Counted from the first letter of the stretch, positions 1-6,552 are shown. The stretch: DNA of 7,362 nt from Flavobacteriaceae bacterium (GCA_023700885.1 JAMPYA010000106.1:1-7362), one strand, 5' to 3'. Program-made: numbers and translations. Notes: a model not told the origin generated them from the sequence alone.

Positions 1-432
1 ATCCTGTAAACCCCAAATATTAGCGAATCCTCCATCGGCTCTAGCAACAATTTCACCTCCCATGATGAATGGAACTGTAGAAAAATTAAGACCATCATAC
101 TTACGAGGAAGCGTAATACCCATCAATCCACCTTTAATAATGGCATCGATATTTTCTTGTGTCCCTTTTGCATAGGCTACACCTCCATCTTTTAATAAAG
201 GGCCATCATGATCAACTGATTCAGCATTTTGTGCAATTACATCGCCACTTATTTCTCCAATAATTTCTAGTACCTGTGTGTAACTATCTAAAGCATCTTC
301 AAAATCTTTAGGCGCAAAATCAAATTCATCTTTTTCTTTGAAATAATCTTCCTTTAGTGTTATAATCCTTTGCATTAAAGGATGTGAAAGTTGAAATTGA
401 AGATGTGGATTGTCAGTAAAAAAATTTGCCAT
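1..432 (-). CDS. Acyl-CoA dehydrogenase family protein, N-terminal 144 residues (3' end outside window)
   Basis: This is the N-terminal part of a flavin-dependent acyl-CoA dehydrogenase, which introduces a double bond next to a CoA thioester (or reduces one) and exchanges electrons with an electron transfer flavoprotein. The frame opens at ATG 432 with MANFFTDNPHLQFQL and stays open to the window edge. It reads as the alpha-helical N-terminal domain, with GGLMGITLPRKYDGL at about residues 101-115 and EIVARADGGFANIWGLQD at the end, both typical of the family. The FAD-binding middle domain and the catalytic glutamate lie outside the window, so substrate cannot be judged. It starts 24 nt after the etfA stop and must be co-transcribed with etfBA, whose product is its probable electron partner. 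The opening resembles Bacteroidota dehydrogenases that I recall being encoded beside etfBA. No Shine-Dalgarno is visible, which is normal for the phylum. Confidence 0.9.
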   Translation of the reverse strand, partial: MANFFTDNPHLQFQLSHPLMQRIITLKEDYFKEKDEFDFAPKDFEDALDSYTQVLEIIGEISGDVIAQNAESVDHDGPLLKDGGVAYAKGTQENIDAIIKGGLMGITLPRKYDGLNFSTVPFIMGGEIVARADGGFANIWGLQD

Positions 433-456
433 AATTCATTTTTTTATCGTTACAAA

Positions 457-1476
457 TTACTTTGTATTTTCTTTATAGTATTTAATCATTTTCGGAATTA
501 CAGTATCTACTTTTCCCTGTATAACGTAATTTGCAATTTTATTAATTGGTGCATTTGGGTCGTTATTTATAGAAATAATAATACTTGAATCCAACATTCC
601 GGATAAATGTTGAATTTGACCTGAAATACCACATGCTATATATAATTTTGGTCTTACAGTTATACCTGTTTGTCCTATTTGTCTTTCATGACCAACATAA
701 CCGGCATCAATTGCCGCACGTGAAGCACCAACTTCACCACCTATAAGTGCTGCAAGTTCATACAATAAACCAAAATTTTCTACAGAGCCTACACCAAATC
801 CACCAGCAACAACTACTGTTGCATTTTTGATATCTACTTTTGATTCCTCCACATGACGTTCAATTAATTTAACTACAAAAGCTGTTTCATCAACGTATTT
901 AGAAACATCTAAATCTACTATTTTCCCTTTGTGTAGCGGATTGAAAATAGCTTTTTTCATTACTCCTTCTCTAACTGTTGCCATTTGCGGACGACAATCT
1001 GGGTTGATAATAGTTGCAATAATATTTCCACCAAAAGCTGGTCTAATTTGAAAAAGAAGATCTTTATAAACCTTTTTATCTCTTGTTACTTCGTGGTCTC
1101 CAATTTCTAGTTCAGTACAATCTGCCGTTAATCCGCTTTTTAAAGCCGATGAAACACGAGGTCCTAAATCACGACCAATGGTAGTTGCACCCATTAAAGC
1201 TATTTGTGGTTTTTCTTCATTAAAAAGAGTTACCAAAATTGAGGTATGAGGTAAAGTAGCATAGGGATCTAATCTTTTATCATCAGCAATAAAGAGCGTA
1301 TCAACACCATAAGGAAATAACATTTTTTCATAACCCTTAAGATTGTGTCCAATTAATATCGCTTCTAATTTACAGTTAAGTTGATTGGCAAGACTTCTTC
1401 CTTTGGTAAGCAATTCAAAACTAACATCAGCAATTTTGCCTTCATCCAATTCGCAATATACAGTTACATTATTCAT
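457..1476 (-). CDS. etfA: Electron transfer flavoprotein subunit alpha (EtfA/FixB)
   Basis: The large subunit of the soluble cytoplasmic EtfAB heterodimer; it binds FAD and passes electrons between acyl-CoA dehydrogenase and other carriers. At 339 residues it is near the usual length. The N-terminal Rossmann-like domain carries SGLTADCTELEI (about 114-125) and RPAFGGNI (145-152). The C-terminal FAD domain has the full signature: GASR (250-253), QIGQTG (266-271), GISGQIQH (283-290) and NNDPNAP (304-310). All these FAD-contact motifs look intact. It begins 21 nt after the etfB stop and ends 24 nt before the acyl-CoA dehydrogenase start, so the three form one operon. The FAD motif is shared by bifurcating and non-bifurcating forms, so this subunit alone does not decide the type. 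The start at 1476 is well placed, with an A-rich leader and no Shine-Dalgarno. Confidence 0.97.
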   Translation of the reverse strand: MNNVTVYCELDEGKIADVSFELLTKGRSLANQLNCKLEAILIGHNLKGYEKMLFPYGVDTLFIADDKRLDPYATLPHTSILVTLFNEEKPQIALMGATTIGRDLGPRVSSALKSGLTADCTELEIGDHEVTRDKKVYKDLLFQIRPAFGGNIIATIINPDCRPQMATVREGVMKKAIFNPLHKGKIVDLDVSKYVDETAFVVKLIERHVEESKVDIKNATVVVAGGFGVGSVENFGLLYELAALIGGEVGASRAAIDAGYVGHERQIGQTGITVRPKLYIACGISGQIQHLSGMLDSSIIISINNDPNAPINKIANYVIQGKVDTVIPKMIKYYKENTK

Positions 1477-1497
1477 CTGTTTATATTTTTTATATTA

Positions 1498-2370
1498 TTA
1501 ACCAATAATATGTGAGGTAATTAATTCTTTCATTAATTCATTGATATCTTCATCATTATCTTCTAATTTCAGTGATTCTTTTGCTTGAAAAACAATGTTT
1601 TCCACTTTTTTCACTTTTGTAGGAGAACCCCCAAGTCCAAGTTGTTCACGATCACATTCAATATCATTGACGCCCCATTCTTTGATGATATACTGATTTC
1701 CCATTGAAGTAACGAGATAATCTTCACTTTTATCTTGACTTTCACTTAATGTTGAAGTGTGTTTGTATTTCATTAAGCGTTTAGCATGTCTTGGCCGACA
1801 ATGGGGTGCAGAATTATTTACGGTAATTAATATAGGAAATGTACCTTCTAAAACCTCTACTCCGTGCTCCAATCTTCGTTTTACTTGAATTTTATCATCC
1901 GTTAAGGAAATAATTTCTTCGGCATACGTAATCTGCGGAATTCCTAATTTTTCAGCTACTTGTGGCCCCACTTGTGCGGTATCGCCATCAATAGCTTGTC
2001 GTCCACAAATTATGATATCATAATTTCCTATTTTTTTAATAGCACACGAAAGTGCATAGGATGTTGCTAGTGTATCTGAACCAGCAAAAGCACGATCGGT
2101 TAATAAAATACCCGCATCAGCACCACGATATAACCCTTCACGAAGTATTTCTGCAGCACGAACAGGCCCCATAGTTAATATTGTAATGGTTGATTTTGGA
2201 AATTCATCCTTGATGCGAATTGCTTGTTCTAAAGCATGTAAATCTTCTGGATTAAAAATAGCTGGTAAAACAGATCTATTTACTGTTCCATCTGCTTTCA
2301 TAGCATTTTTCCCTACATTCCTTGTGTCTGGAACTTGTTTGGCTAGTACAATAATTTGATATTCTTTCAT
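1498..2370 (-). CDS. etfB: Electron transfer flavoprotein subunit beta (EtfB/FixA), bifurcating-like type
   Basis: The small EtfAB subunit, which holds AMP in simple Etfs and a second FAD in electron-bifurcating ones. Visible motifs are KQVPD (11-15), TMGP (66-69), DRAFAGSDTLATS (92-104), GRQAIDGDTAQVGPQ (123-137) and GSPTKV (248-253). The DTAQVGPQ version of the nucleotide loop and the DRAF-GSDTLATS segment match my recollection of Acidaminococcus and clostridial bifurcating EtfB, rather than the human form with its QTGQ loop. The protein is 290 residues, some 25-40 longer than the common form; the extra length lies mainly at about 203-245, before GSPTKV, and from memory Bacteroidales homologues are similarly long. 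It is the first gene of the etfB-etfA-dehydrogenase operon. Family assignment is secure; bifurcation is inferred from motifs only. Confidence 0.96.
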   Translation of the reverse strand: MKEYQIIVLAKQVPDTRNVGKNAMKADGTVNRSVLPAIFNPEDLHALEQAIRIKDEFPKSTITILTMGPVRAAEILREGLYRGADAGILLTDRAFAGSDTLATSYALSCAIKKIGNYDIIICGRQAIDGDTAQVGPQVAEKLGIPQITYAEEIISLTDDKIQVKRRLEHGVEVLEGTFPILITVNNSAPHCRPRHAKRLMKYKHTSTLSESQDKSEDYLVTSMGNQYIIKEWGVNDIECDREQLGLGGSPTKVKKVENIVFQAKESLKLEDNDEDINELMKELITSHIIG

Positions 2371-2399
2371 GTGTTTAACTTATAGTTTTTAATTGTCAC

Positions 2400-2413
2400 A
2401 TGGAGTGCTCCAT
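2400..2413. repeat. 14-bp inverted repeat in the etfB leader
   Basis: ATGGAG and CTCCAT form perfect 6-bp arms around a 2-nt centre, 29 nt upstream of the etfB start. It is richer in G+C than its surroundings. It could be an operator for a dimeric repressor, but its short length leaves chance possible. Confidence 0.35.
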
Positions 2414-2484
2414 ATCTTTACTTCCTTTTTTAGATTTAAAACAGATTGTATAATTTTATGAAAAACCAATACTCAAAAGGAGTC

Positions 2485-2492
2485 CAAATATA
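2485..2492 (-). promoter_or_regulatory. Putative promoter -7 element for the etfBA-dehydrogenase operon
   Basis: The minus strand reads TATATTTG, an exact match to the Bacteroidota primary-sigma -7 consensus TAnnTTTG. Transcription would start near 2478 and give a leader of about 108 nt that contains the inverted repeat at 2400-2413. No good TTTG -33 box is seen at the expected spacing, so the call rests on the -7 element and its position between a terminator and the operon. Confidence 0.45.
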
Positions 2493-2562
2493 ATAAATCT
2501 ATGGTTTAATAAAAATTTGTTATAGCTTTAATTTATGAAAAATATAGACGGATTTAAAGCAC

Positions 2563-2594
2563 AAAAAAAAGACTCTATCTCTAAAGTCTCTTTT
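2563..2594 (-). terminator. Rho-independent terminator after the 179-aa lipoprotein gene
   Basis: On the minus strand a 10-bp stem (with one G-U pair) and a 10-nt loop run into eight U residues. It sits 19 nt past the stop codon at 2613 and separates the lipoprotein gene from the etf operon. The wobble pair forms only in minus-strand RNA, which supports that orientation. Confidence 0.75.
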
Positions 2595-2612
2595 AAAATT
2601 TTAATAAATTTA

Positions 2613-3152
2613 TTAAGAACCCGGACAAATGGCTTTATCTATTTTAAACCATGGATACGCATCTGTTGATGAACCAAAAAGGATGTAATGACTACCTTTA
2701 TTACCTATAATGTTGGAGTGCCAAGTAAAAGTTCCATCAAAAAATACCTTATCAGATTCATTTATTTTAAACACTTCTCCAGTACTTTCATTTGTTAAAA
2801 ATCCTGAATAATTCATAATCATCCATTGCCAAACAAATTTGTTTAAATTGCCTGGAAAATCAGGATTGTAATGCCCAAACATAACACAATGAACATCAAG
2901 TATTCCTTCAAGAGAGCCAACTACCACTTCATCACAGATTAAAGGAGTCCAATAACCCCACTTGAAGTTATGTGATACCGTATAATTTAATCCCTTTGGG
3001 TCTTTTCTCTCTGTTGATTCATTATTTAACTGAGTTTCTGATGCTGGTTTAATTTGACTTTCCTTAAGGGTAGCATTCAAATCCTCATCATTTTTTGAAC
3101 ATCCTAAAAATATTAGGAATGTTAACAGTGTAAAATAAGTTGTTGTTTTCAT
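2613..3152 (-). CDS. Putative surface lipoprotein of unknown function (179 aa)
   Basis: I do not recognise the family. The N-terminus is a lipoprotein signal peptide: MKTTTYF, a hydrophobic stretch, then lipobox FLGC with the acylated cysteine at 18. The following SKNDED is acidic, like the lipoprotein export signal that sends Bacteroidota lipoproteins to the cell surface. Residues 19-55 are polar and probably a flexible tether. The remainder is a compact, aromatic-rich, probably beta domain, with HNFKWGYWTP (61-70), FVWQWMIMNYSG (106-117) and HYILFG (155-160). Cysteines at 73, 89 and 176 remain after processing and could allow a disulphide. The last residues are AICPGS. The gene has its own terminator at 2563-2594. 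Its leader is a near copy of the one before the neighbouring lipoprotein gene, which suggests shared control. No enzymatic motif was seen. Confidence 0.85.
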   Translation of the reverse strand: MKTTTYFTLLTFLIFLGCSKNDEDLNATLKESQIKPASETQLNNESTERKDPKGLNYTVSHNFKWGYWTPLICDEVVVGSLEGILDVHCVMFGHYNPDFPGNLNKFVWQWMIMNYSGFLTNESTGEVFKINESDKVFFDGTFTWHSNIIGNKGSHYILFGSSTDAYPWFKIDKAICPGS

Positions 3153-3211
3153 AGAAATAAAGTTTAGTTAATGTATTTCCTAATCTGTTAATGAATTTTC
3201 GGATTCCTCCA
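3153..3211 (-). promoter_or_regulatory. Duplicated leader element, copy 1 (upstream of the 179-aa lipoprotein)
   Basis: These 59 nt up to the start codon align without gaps to 4043-4101, the leader of the 224-aa lipoprotein, with 11 differences (about 81% identity). The best conserved parts on the minus strand are TGGAGGAATC, GAAAAT, AACAGA and TAGGAAAT. The pentamer AGGAA occurs twice, 27 nt apart (3204-3208 and 3177-3181), and the same spacing holds in copy 2. No TAnnTTTG element occurs between this gene and the next one upstream. It may be an alternative-sigma promoter, an activator site or a 5'-UTR signal. Confidence 0.6.
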
Positions 3212-3218
3212 AAACAAT

Positions 3219-3320
3219 TTTGAAAATTTATATCTAGTAAAGTCCTTATAAAACAATAGATGATTCATATAGATTTTGTGGCAAAATTTTCAATTTTTGT
3301 TAAGGGAGTTTGAAAATTTA
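3219..3320. repeat. AT-rich direct and inverted repeats between the lipoprotein genes
   Basis: TTTGAAAATTTA occurs at 3219-3230 and again at 3309-3320, exactly 90 bp apart. AAATTTTCAA at 3284-3293 is a perfect 10-bp inverted partner of 3310-3319 with a 16-nt loop. The hairpin lies about 48 nt past the 224-aa lipoprotein stop codon and could slow transcription, but it lacks a U-run. Chance is possible in DNA this AT-rich. Confidence 0.35.
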
Positions 3321-3367
3321 AGAAATTATGGCTGTGATAAAAAACTAAAAATTATAGAATTATCTCT

Positions 3368-4042
3368 TTAATTACATTCAAAAACTTTGTTTTTTATAGT
3401 TCCTTTTACTGAAACACCATTTACTTTCATATCAGACCAAATAGTAGCATACCCACTTTTCCCTTTACCACAATCTACTTTTACTAAAAAACAAAACATA
3501 GGATTCATTCCTACAATTAAATCTGTGGTACAAGTTATTACTGTTTGATTATCTACATTAGTTACCGTATATATTCTTTGTTGATTTGCATTATTCATAT
3601 GAGGTAGAAAATATTTAATTTGAGGAAATGTAAATTCAACGACTGCACCTGTAACTGCTACAGGACTTATGTACCCAAAATGAGCCATCACATCATAATT
3701 AGCAGGATTATACTCTGTTTCGCCATTTAAATAGTAAGGAGAAAAGTCATAAGAAGGAAATTGAGTAAAACTGTAATTTGGTAATGCTCCCAAGTTTGGC
3801 GGTAACCATAATGCTGTGTTTAAAACTCCTACATTATTATCCCAAACTGTAATTGAACCCGGAGTTGCCCATGGAGTTATTGGCGATGCTGTTCTTAAAG
3901 CATTCAGATTTATGATAGTTTCTTCTTGAAGTTGATTATCTGCATCTATAAAATTGGCATCTTCACTACAAGATATTGCGCCAAAAATCATCACTATACA
4001 TAGTGTGATTTTTAGCATTTTTAAGGCACTAGGCTTTTTCAT
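3368..4042 (-). CDS. Putative surface lipoprotein of unknown function (224 aa)
   Basis: I do not recognise the family. A basic N-terminus (MKKPSALKMLK), a hydrophobic core and lipobox GAISC place the acylated cysteine at 25. The next residues, SEDANFIDAD, are acidic and fit the Bacteroidota surface-lipoprotein export signal. Residues 35-60 look like a tether. The mature part is rich in Pro, Tyr, Asn and Thr and probably all-beta: GSITVWDNNVGVLNTALWLP (62-81), FPSYDFSPYYL (95-105), and AVVEFTFPQIKYFLP (133-147). Cysteines at 171, 184, 191 and 223 cluster in the C-terminal quarter and could form two disulphides. No catalytic motif is visible. It lies 309 nt downstream of the membrane-bound regulator gene, in the same orientation, behind a cluster of palindromes. 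Its leader is shared with the next lipoprotein gene, although the two proteins show no clear similarity beyond signal peptide, tether and a cysteine near the C-terminus. Confidence 0.85.
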   Translation of the reverse strand: MKKPSALKMLKITLCIVMIFGAISCSEDANFIDADNQLQEETIINLNALRTASPITPWATPGSITVWDNNVGVLNTALWLPPNLGALPNYSFTQFPSYDFSPYYLNGETEYNPANYDVMAHFGYISPVAVTGAVVEFTFPQIKYFLPHMNNANQQRIYTVTNVDNQTVITCTTDLIVGMNPMFCFLVKVDCGKGKSGYATIWSDMKVNGVSVKGTIKNKVFECN

Positions 4043-4101
4043 AAAAATAAATTTTGATTATTTTATTTCCTACTCTGTTTAAGGATTTTCAGATTCCTCC
4101 A
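4043..4101 (-). promoter_or_regulatory. Duplicated leader element, copy 2 (upstream of the 224-aa lipoprotein)
   Basis: This is the partner of 3153-3211. The match begins at the start codon, runs without gaps for 59 nt and stops abruptly at 4101/3211, just beyond TGGAGGAATC on the minus strand. The AGGAA pair is at 4094-4098 and 4067-4071, again 27 nt apart. No exact TAnnTTTG occurs on the minus strand between 4043 and 4351; the nearest is TACTTTG at 4142-4148, which is one base short. Confidence 0.6.
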
Positions 4102-4145
4102 CCCAACTAAATTTGATAGTTAATTGTAGCTAAATTTAGGTCAAA

Positions 4146-4246
4146 GTAACAAATGTTACATTTCAATATTGAATAAAAAACTTTCATTTTTAGATTATTT
4201 ATTTCAATTTTTATTGAAAGATTTCAATAATTGTTAAAAACAATTA
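4146..4246. repeat. Cluster of four palindromes upstream of the 224-aa lipoprotein gene
   Basis: Four inverted repeats lie within about 100 bp: GTAACA-AA-TGTTAC (4146-4159), the perfect 12-mer TTCAATATTGAA (4162-4173), TTTCAAT-TTTT-ATTGAAA (4202-4219) and TAATTGTT-AAA-AACAATTA (4228-4246). The unit ATTTCAAT recurs directly at 4160-4167, 4201-4208 and 4221-4228. Their position, 45-145 bp above the shared leader, suits operator or activator sites. The first has the two-fold layout of CRP/FNR-like sites, but I cannot name a regulator. Confidence 0.45.
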
Positions 4247-4328
4247 AAATAAATATTAGCGTAGTACATTAAAATAAAAAGATGTAAAAGAAAAGAGTCT
4301 ATACTAAATTTTAGGACAAAAAATTATT

Positions 4329-4363
4329 AAAAAAAACCAACTAAAAAGTGCCTAATTTTTGGT
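4329..4363 (-). terminator. Probable rho-independent terminator overlapping the regulator's stop codon
   Basis: On the minus strand ACCAA (4363-4359) pairs with TTGGT (4340-4336), with a further short A/U stem inside, followed directly by a run of eight U residues (4336-4329). The 5' arm lies within the last codons of the 715-aa regulator gene. The outer stem is only 5 bp, so termination may be partial, allowing some read-through into the lipoprotein gene. Confidence 0.5.
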
Positions 4364-6499
4364 AGATACATCCAAAATACCTTCTGCACGCAATAATTTT
4401 TCAACTTTATTATGTTCTCGCTGGTATTTCACTTCTGCTTCCTTGATATATTGTGCAAACTCAGGTTCTTGTCTTATATTGTCAAACATCGTACAATTTT
4501 TATAATCTTTTATCCTGATAACCGTATGATTCATATACTCTTTTACTTTTTGAAGCATTTCAATTGATTTTGCCTTTTCATTACGTACAGAATATATTTT
4601 TGCTAAAGTTAAGTAGGCAGAGCAGGTAGTAGATGGCTGGTTTAGTTCAATAATATTCAATTGTTTTTTTATTACTCCATTAAAATGAAAATCAGCCTCT
4701 TTTTTTTGGCCATTTTCAAAATAGGCAAATCCTATAAGATAATCAGGTTCTATTTTCAGTCCTTGTTTCTTTATGAGCAACATATATTTTTGCATCAATA
4801 TTTTGGCGTTTTTAAAATCTCTTAAATATAAATAAGTATAAAATAACAAATAAATATTGTCTAGATTTTCTGTGTCACAATTATACATTTTAATAGCTGA
4901 ATTAAGTGCTGATTTATAATTTCCGCGATCAAGATCAACTGTGGCAAAACTCCAATAATAATAAGATGAGTCATTGTTTTGTTCTAGTAGCTTTATAGCA
5001 TATTTTTCTCCTTCTTTATAAAACCCTAGACTATAGAGGCTCTGGCTTATACTTTCAAGATTATTGCGTTCCTGTGTCAAATTATTTTCCAAATGAAAAG
5101 CCTTTAGTTGATTTTCTATGGCATTATAACATTTTCCTTGGTAAAAGTATAACTCACCTAAGTTTCGAAATGCAGAAGAATTATTGGGTTTGTGTTTAAT
5201 AGATAATTTTAAAGCTTCCTCAGCCTCTTTCTCCATCCCTTTATCTCTATAAATGCAACCTTTCAAATTATAGGCCTCTGGATTTTTAGCATCAAAATGC
5301 AATGCCTTTTTGGCCAGGTAAAAGGCAGAATCAGTATTTCGGTTGTATACTACCCATCCAAGTGCTGAATAAGCATCAGCATAAGTTGAGTCTAATTGAA
5401 TTGCTTTTTTATATAATCGTTCTGCCTTAATATCTAGTTGCCAATTCTTCTCAGATTCTGCAATGTTATGAATATCATTTCCTTGCAAATATAAATTCAG
5501 TGCAGCAATATTAGTAGTTGATATTTTTTCGATTAATTCTTTTTCTTGAATGGAAATAACTGCATTAATATGGGAGGCGATTTTTATAGCTACTTCACTT
5601 TGTAAGTTAAAAATATCTTCTAGCTTATGGTTATAATTGTGTGAAAAAATATGCTTTTCAGCACTGACATCTATTAACTGAATATAGAGACTCACCTGGT
5701 TGCCAATTTTTTGTCCGCTTCCTTCGATAATATAATTAACCCCAAGTTCTCTGGCAATTTGAGATATCGTTTTAGTTTTATTATTTCGATATTGCTCAAC
5801 TGATGTTCTGGGACGAACATCCAAATCTTCGATTTTAGATAGGTTATCTAAAATGGCTTCCATAACACCATTGATAAAATACACATTATCAGGATCTTTA
5901 CTGTCATTAATAAAAGGTAAAACTGCAATTGATTTCTTATGCTTTGTCAATTGATTAACAGTGAAAAAATTGACCTTTTCTAAAATATTACTATCAGAAT
6001 AAATAATTACAACAATTATTGATAAAATAATGAATGTAATTAAAGTCATCATTTTTATTGTCAACTTTTTCTTTTGAGATGATGATAATTTTAAATAACC
6101 TAGTTCATTTGAATTTGGTACAGAAAATAGGTCTTCCTTGTTTTCAACTAAATGAATTAAACCTTTCTTTCTCACTTCTCCAGGCGGAAAACCGTAATAT
6201 TCAGAAAAACACGTACTAAAGTAAGCAGGGCTACTAAATCCAACCATAAAGGAAATTTCAGCAGCAGTTACAGACTCTTGCTGTAACATTTCCATAGCTC
6301 TAATTAGTCTTGTTTCCCTTATATATTGATTGCTAGTTTTTCGATAGATAAAATATATTTTACTGTTTAATTTAAATCTACTTAGTCCTATTTCACGAGC
6401 CAATTCATTTACTCCAAAATGTTCATTTTCTAAGTTTGCAAAAATGATTTCATTTAGTTTACTAATAAAAGCAGAATCAAAAGATGCTATATCTTTCAT
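4352..6499 (-). CDS. Membrane-anchored transcriptional regulator: AraC-type HTH, TM helix, TolB/FlgO-like domain, TPRs
   Basis: A 715-residue one-component regulator. Residues 28-112 form an AraC/XylS DNA-binding domain with two helix-turn-helices; the second has the family signature around GFSSPAYFSTCFSEYYGFPP (87-106). A basic patch (SQKKKLTIK) precedes a single membrane helix at about 150-167. After it comes a TolB/FlgO-like domain: IAVLPFINDSKDPDNVYFIN (191-210), PRTSVEQYR (230-238), LGVNYIIEGS (252-261). TPR repeats follow from about 355 to 660, for example YADAYSALGWVVYNR (373-387) and AFRNLGELYFYQGK (443-456). The end has FDNIRQEPEFAQYI (672-685), a motif common at the C-terminus of TolB/TPR regulators, then a charged helix. 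With DNA-binding domain inside and one span, the TolB/TPR part should be periplasmic, as in CadC/ToxR. Ligand and targets are unknown; the adjacent lipoprotein genes are the natural candidates. It has its own promoter at 6528-6535. Confidence 0.92.
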   Translation of the reverse strand: MKDIASFDSAFISKLNEIIFANLENEHFGVNELAREIGLSRFKLNSKIYFIYRKTSNQYIRETRLIRAMEMLQQESVTAAEISFMVGFSSPAYFSTCFSEYYGFPPGEVRKKGLIHLVENKEDLFSVPNSNELGYLKLSSSQKKKLTIKMMTLITFIILSIIVVIIYSDSNILEKVNFFTVNQLTKHKKSIAVLPFINDSKDPDNVYFINGVMEAILDNLSKIEDLDVRPRTSVEQYRNNKTKTISQIARELGVNYIIEGSGQKIGNQVSLYIQLIDVSAEKHIFSHNYNHKLEDIFNLQSEVAIKIASHINAVISIQEKELIEKISTTNIAALNLYLQGNDIHNIAESEKNWQLDIKAERLYKKAIQLDSTYADAYSALGWVVYNRNTDSAFYLAKKALHFDAKNPEAYNLKGCIYRDKGMEKEAEEALKLSIKHKPNNSSAFRNLGELYFYQGKCYNAIENQLKAFHLENNLTQERNNLESISQSLYSLGFYKEGEKYAIKLLEQNNDSSYYYWSFATVDLDRGNYKSALNSAIKMYNCDTENLDNIYLLFYTYLYLRDFKNAKILMQKYMLLIKKQGLKIEPDYLIGFAYFENGQKKEADFHFNGVIKKQLNIIELNQPSTTCSAYLTLAKIYSVRNEKAKSIEMLQKVKEYMNHTVIRIKDYKNCTMFDNIRQEPEFAQYIKEAEVKYQREHNKVEKLLRAEGILDVSTKN

Positions 6500-6527
6500 T
6501 CTTGAGTATTTTAAATAACAGGAATAT

Positions 6528-6535
6528 CAAATATA
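6528..6535 (-). promoter_or_regulatory. Putative promoter -7 element for the membrane-anchored regulator
   Basis: The minus strand reads TATATTTG, an exact match to TAnnTTTG. Transcription would begin near 6520, leaving a leader of about 20 nt before the start codon at 6499. The -33 position falls at about 6555, inside the arm of the inverted repeat at 6553-6593; no clean TTTG is present there, so the promoter may be weak or activator-dependent. Confidence 0.55.
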
Positions 6536-6552
6536 CTCAAAATAAGTGGAAC

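Noticed and set aside
391..588. Plus-strand 65-codon ORF (MKLKMWIVSKK...)
   Set aside because: It lies antisense to the end of etfA and the start of the acyl-CoA dehydrogenase, both secure genes. Its Phe/Tyr/Asn-rich composition is that of a shadow frame.
3284..3319. Hairpin AAATTTTCAA/TTGAAAATTT as a terminator of the 224-aa lipoprotein gene
   Set aside because: The stem is almost all A-T, the loop is 16 nt and no U-run follows on the minus strand; kept only as a repeat.
2613..4042. The two lipoproteins as tandem paralogues from one gene duplication
   Set aside because: Beyond signal peptide, acidic tether and a terminal cysteine, I find no alignable stretch; only the leader is shared. A very old duplication remains possible but unsupported.
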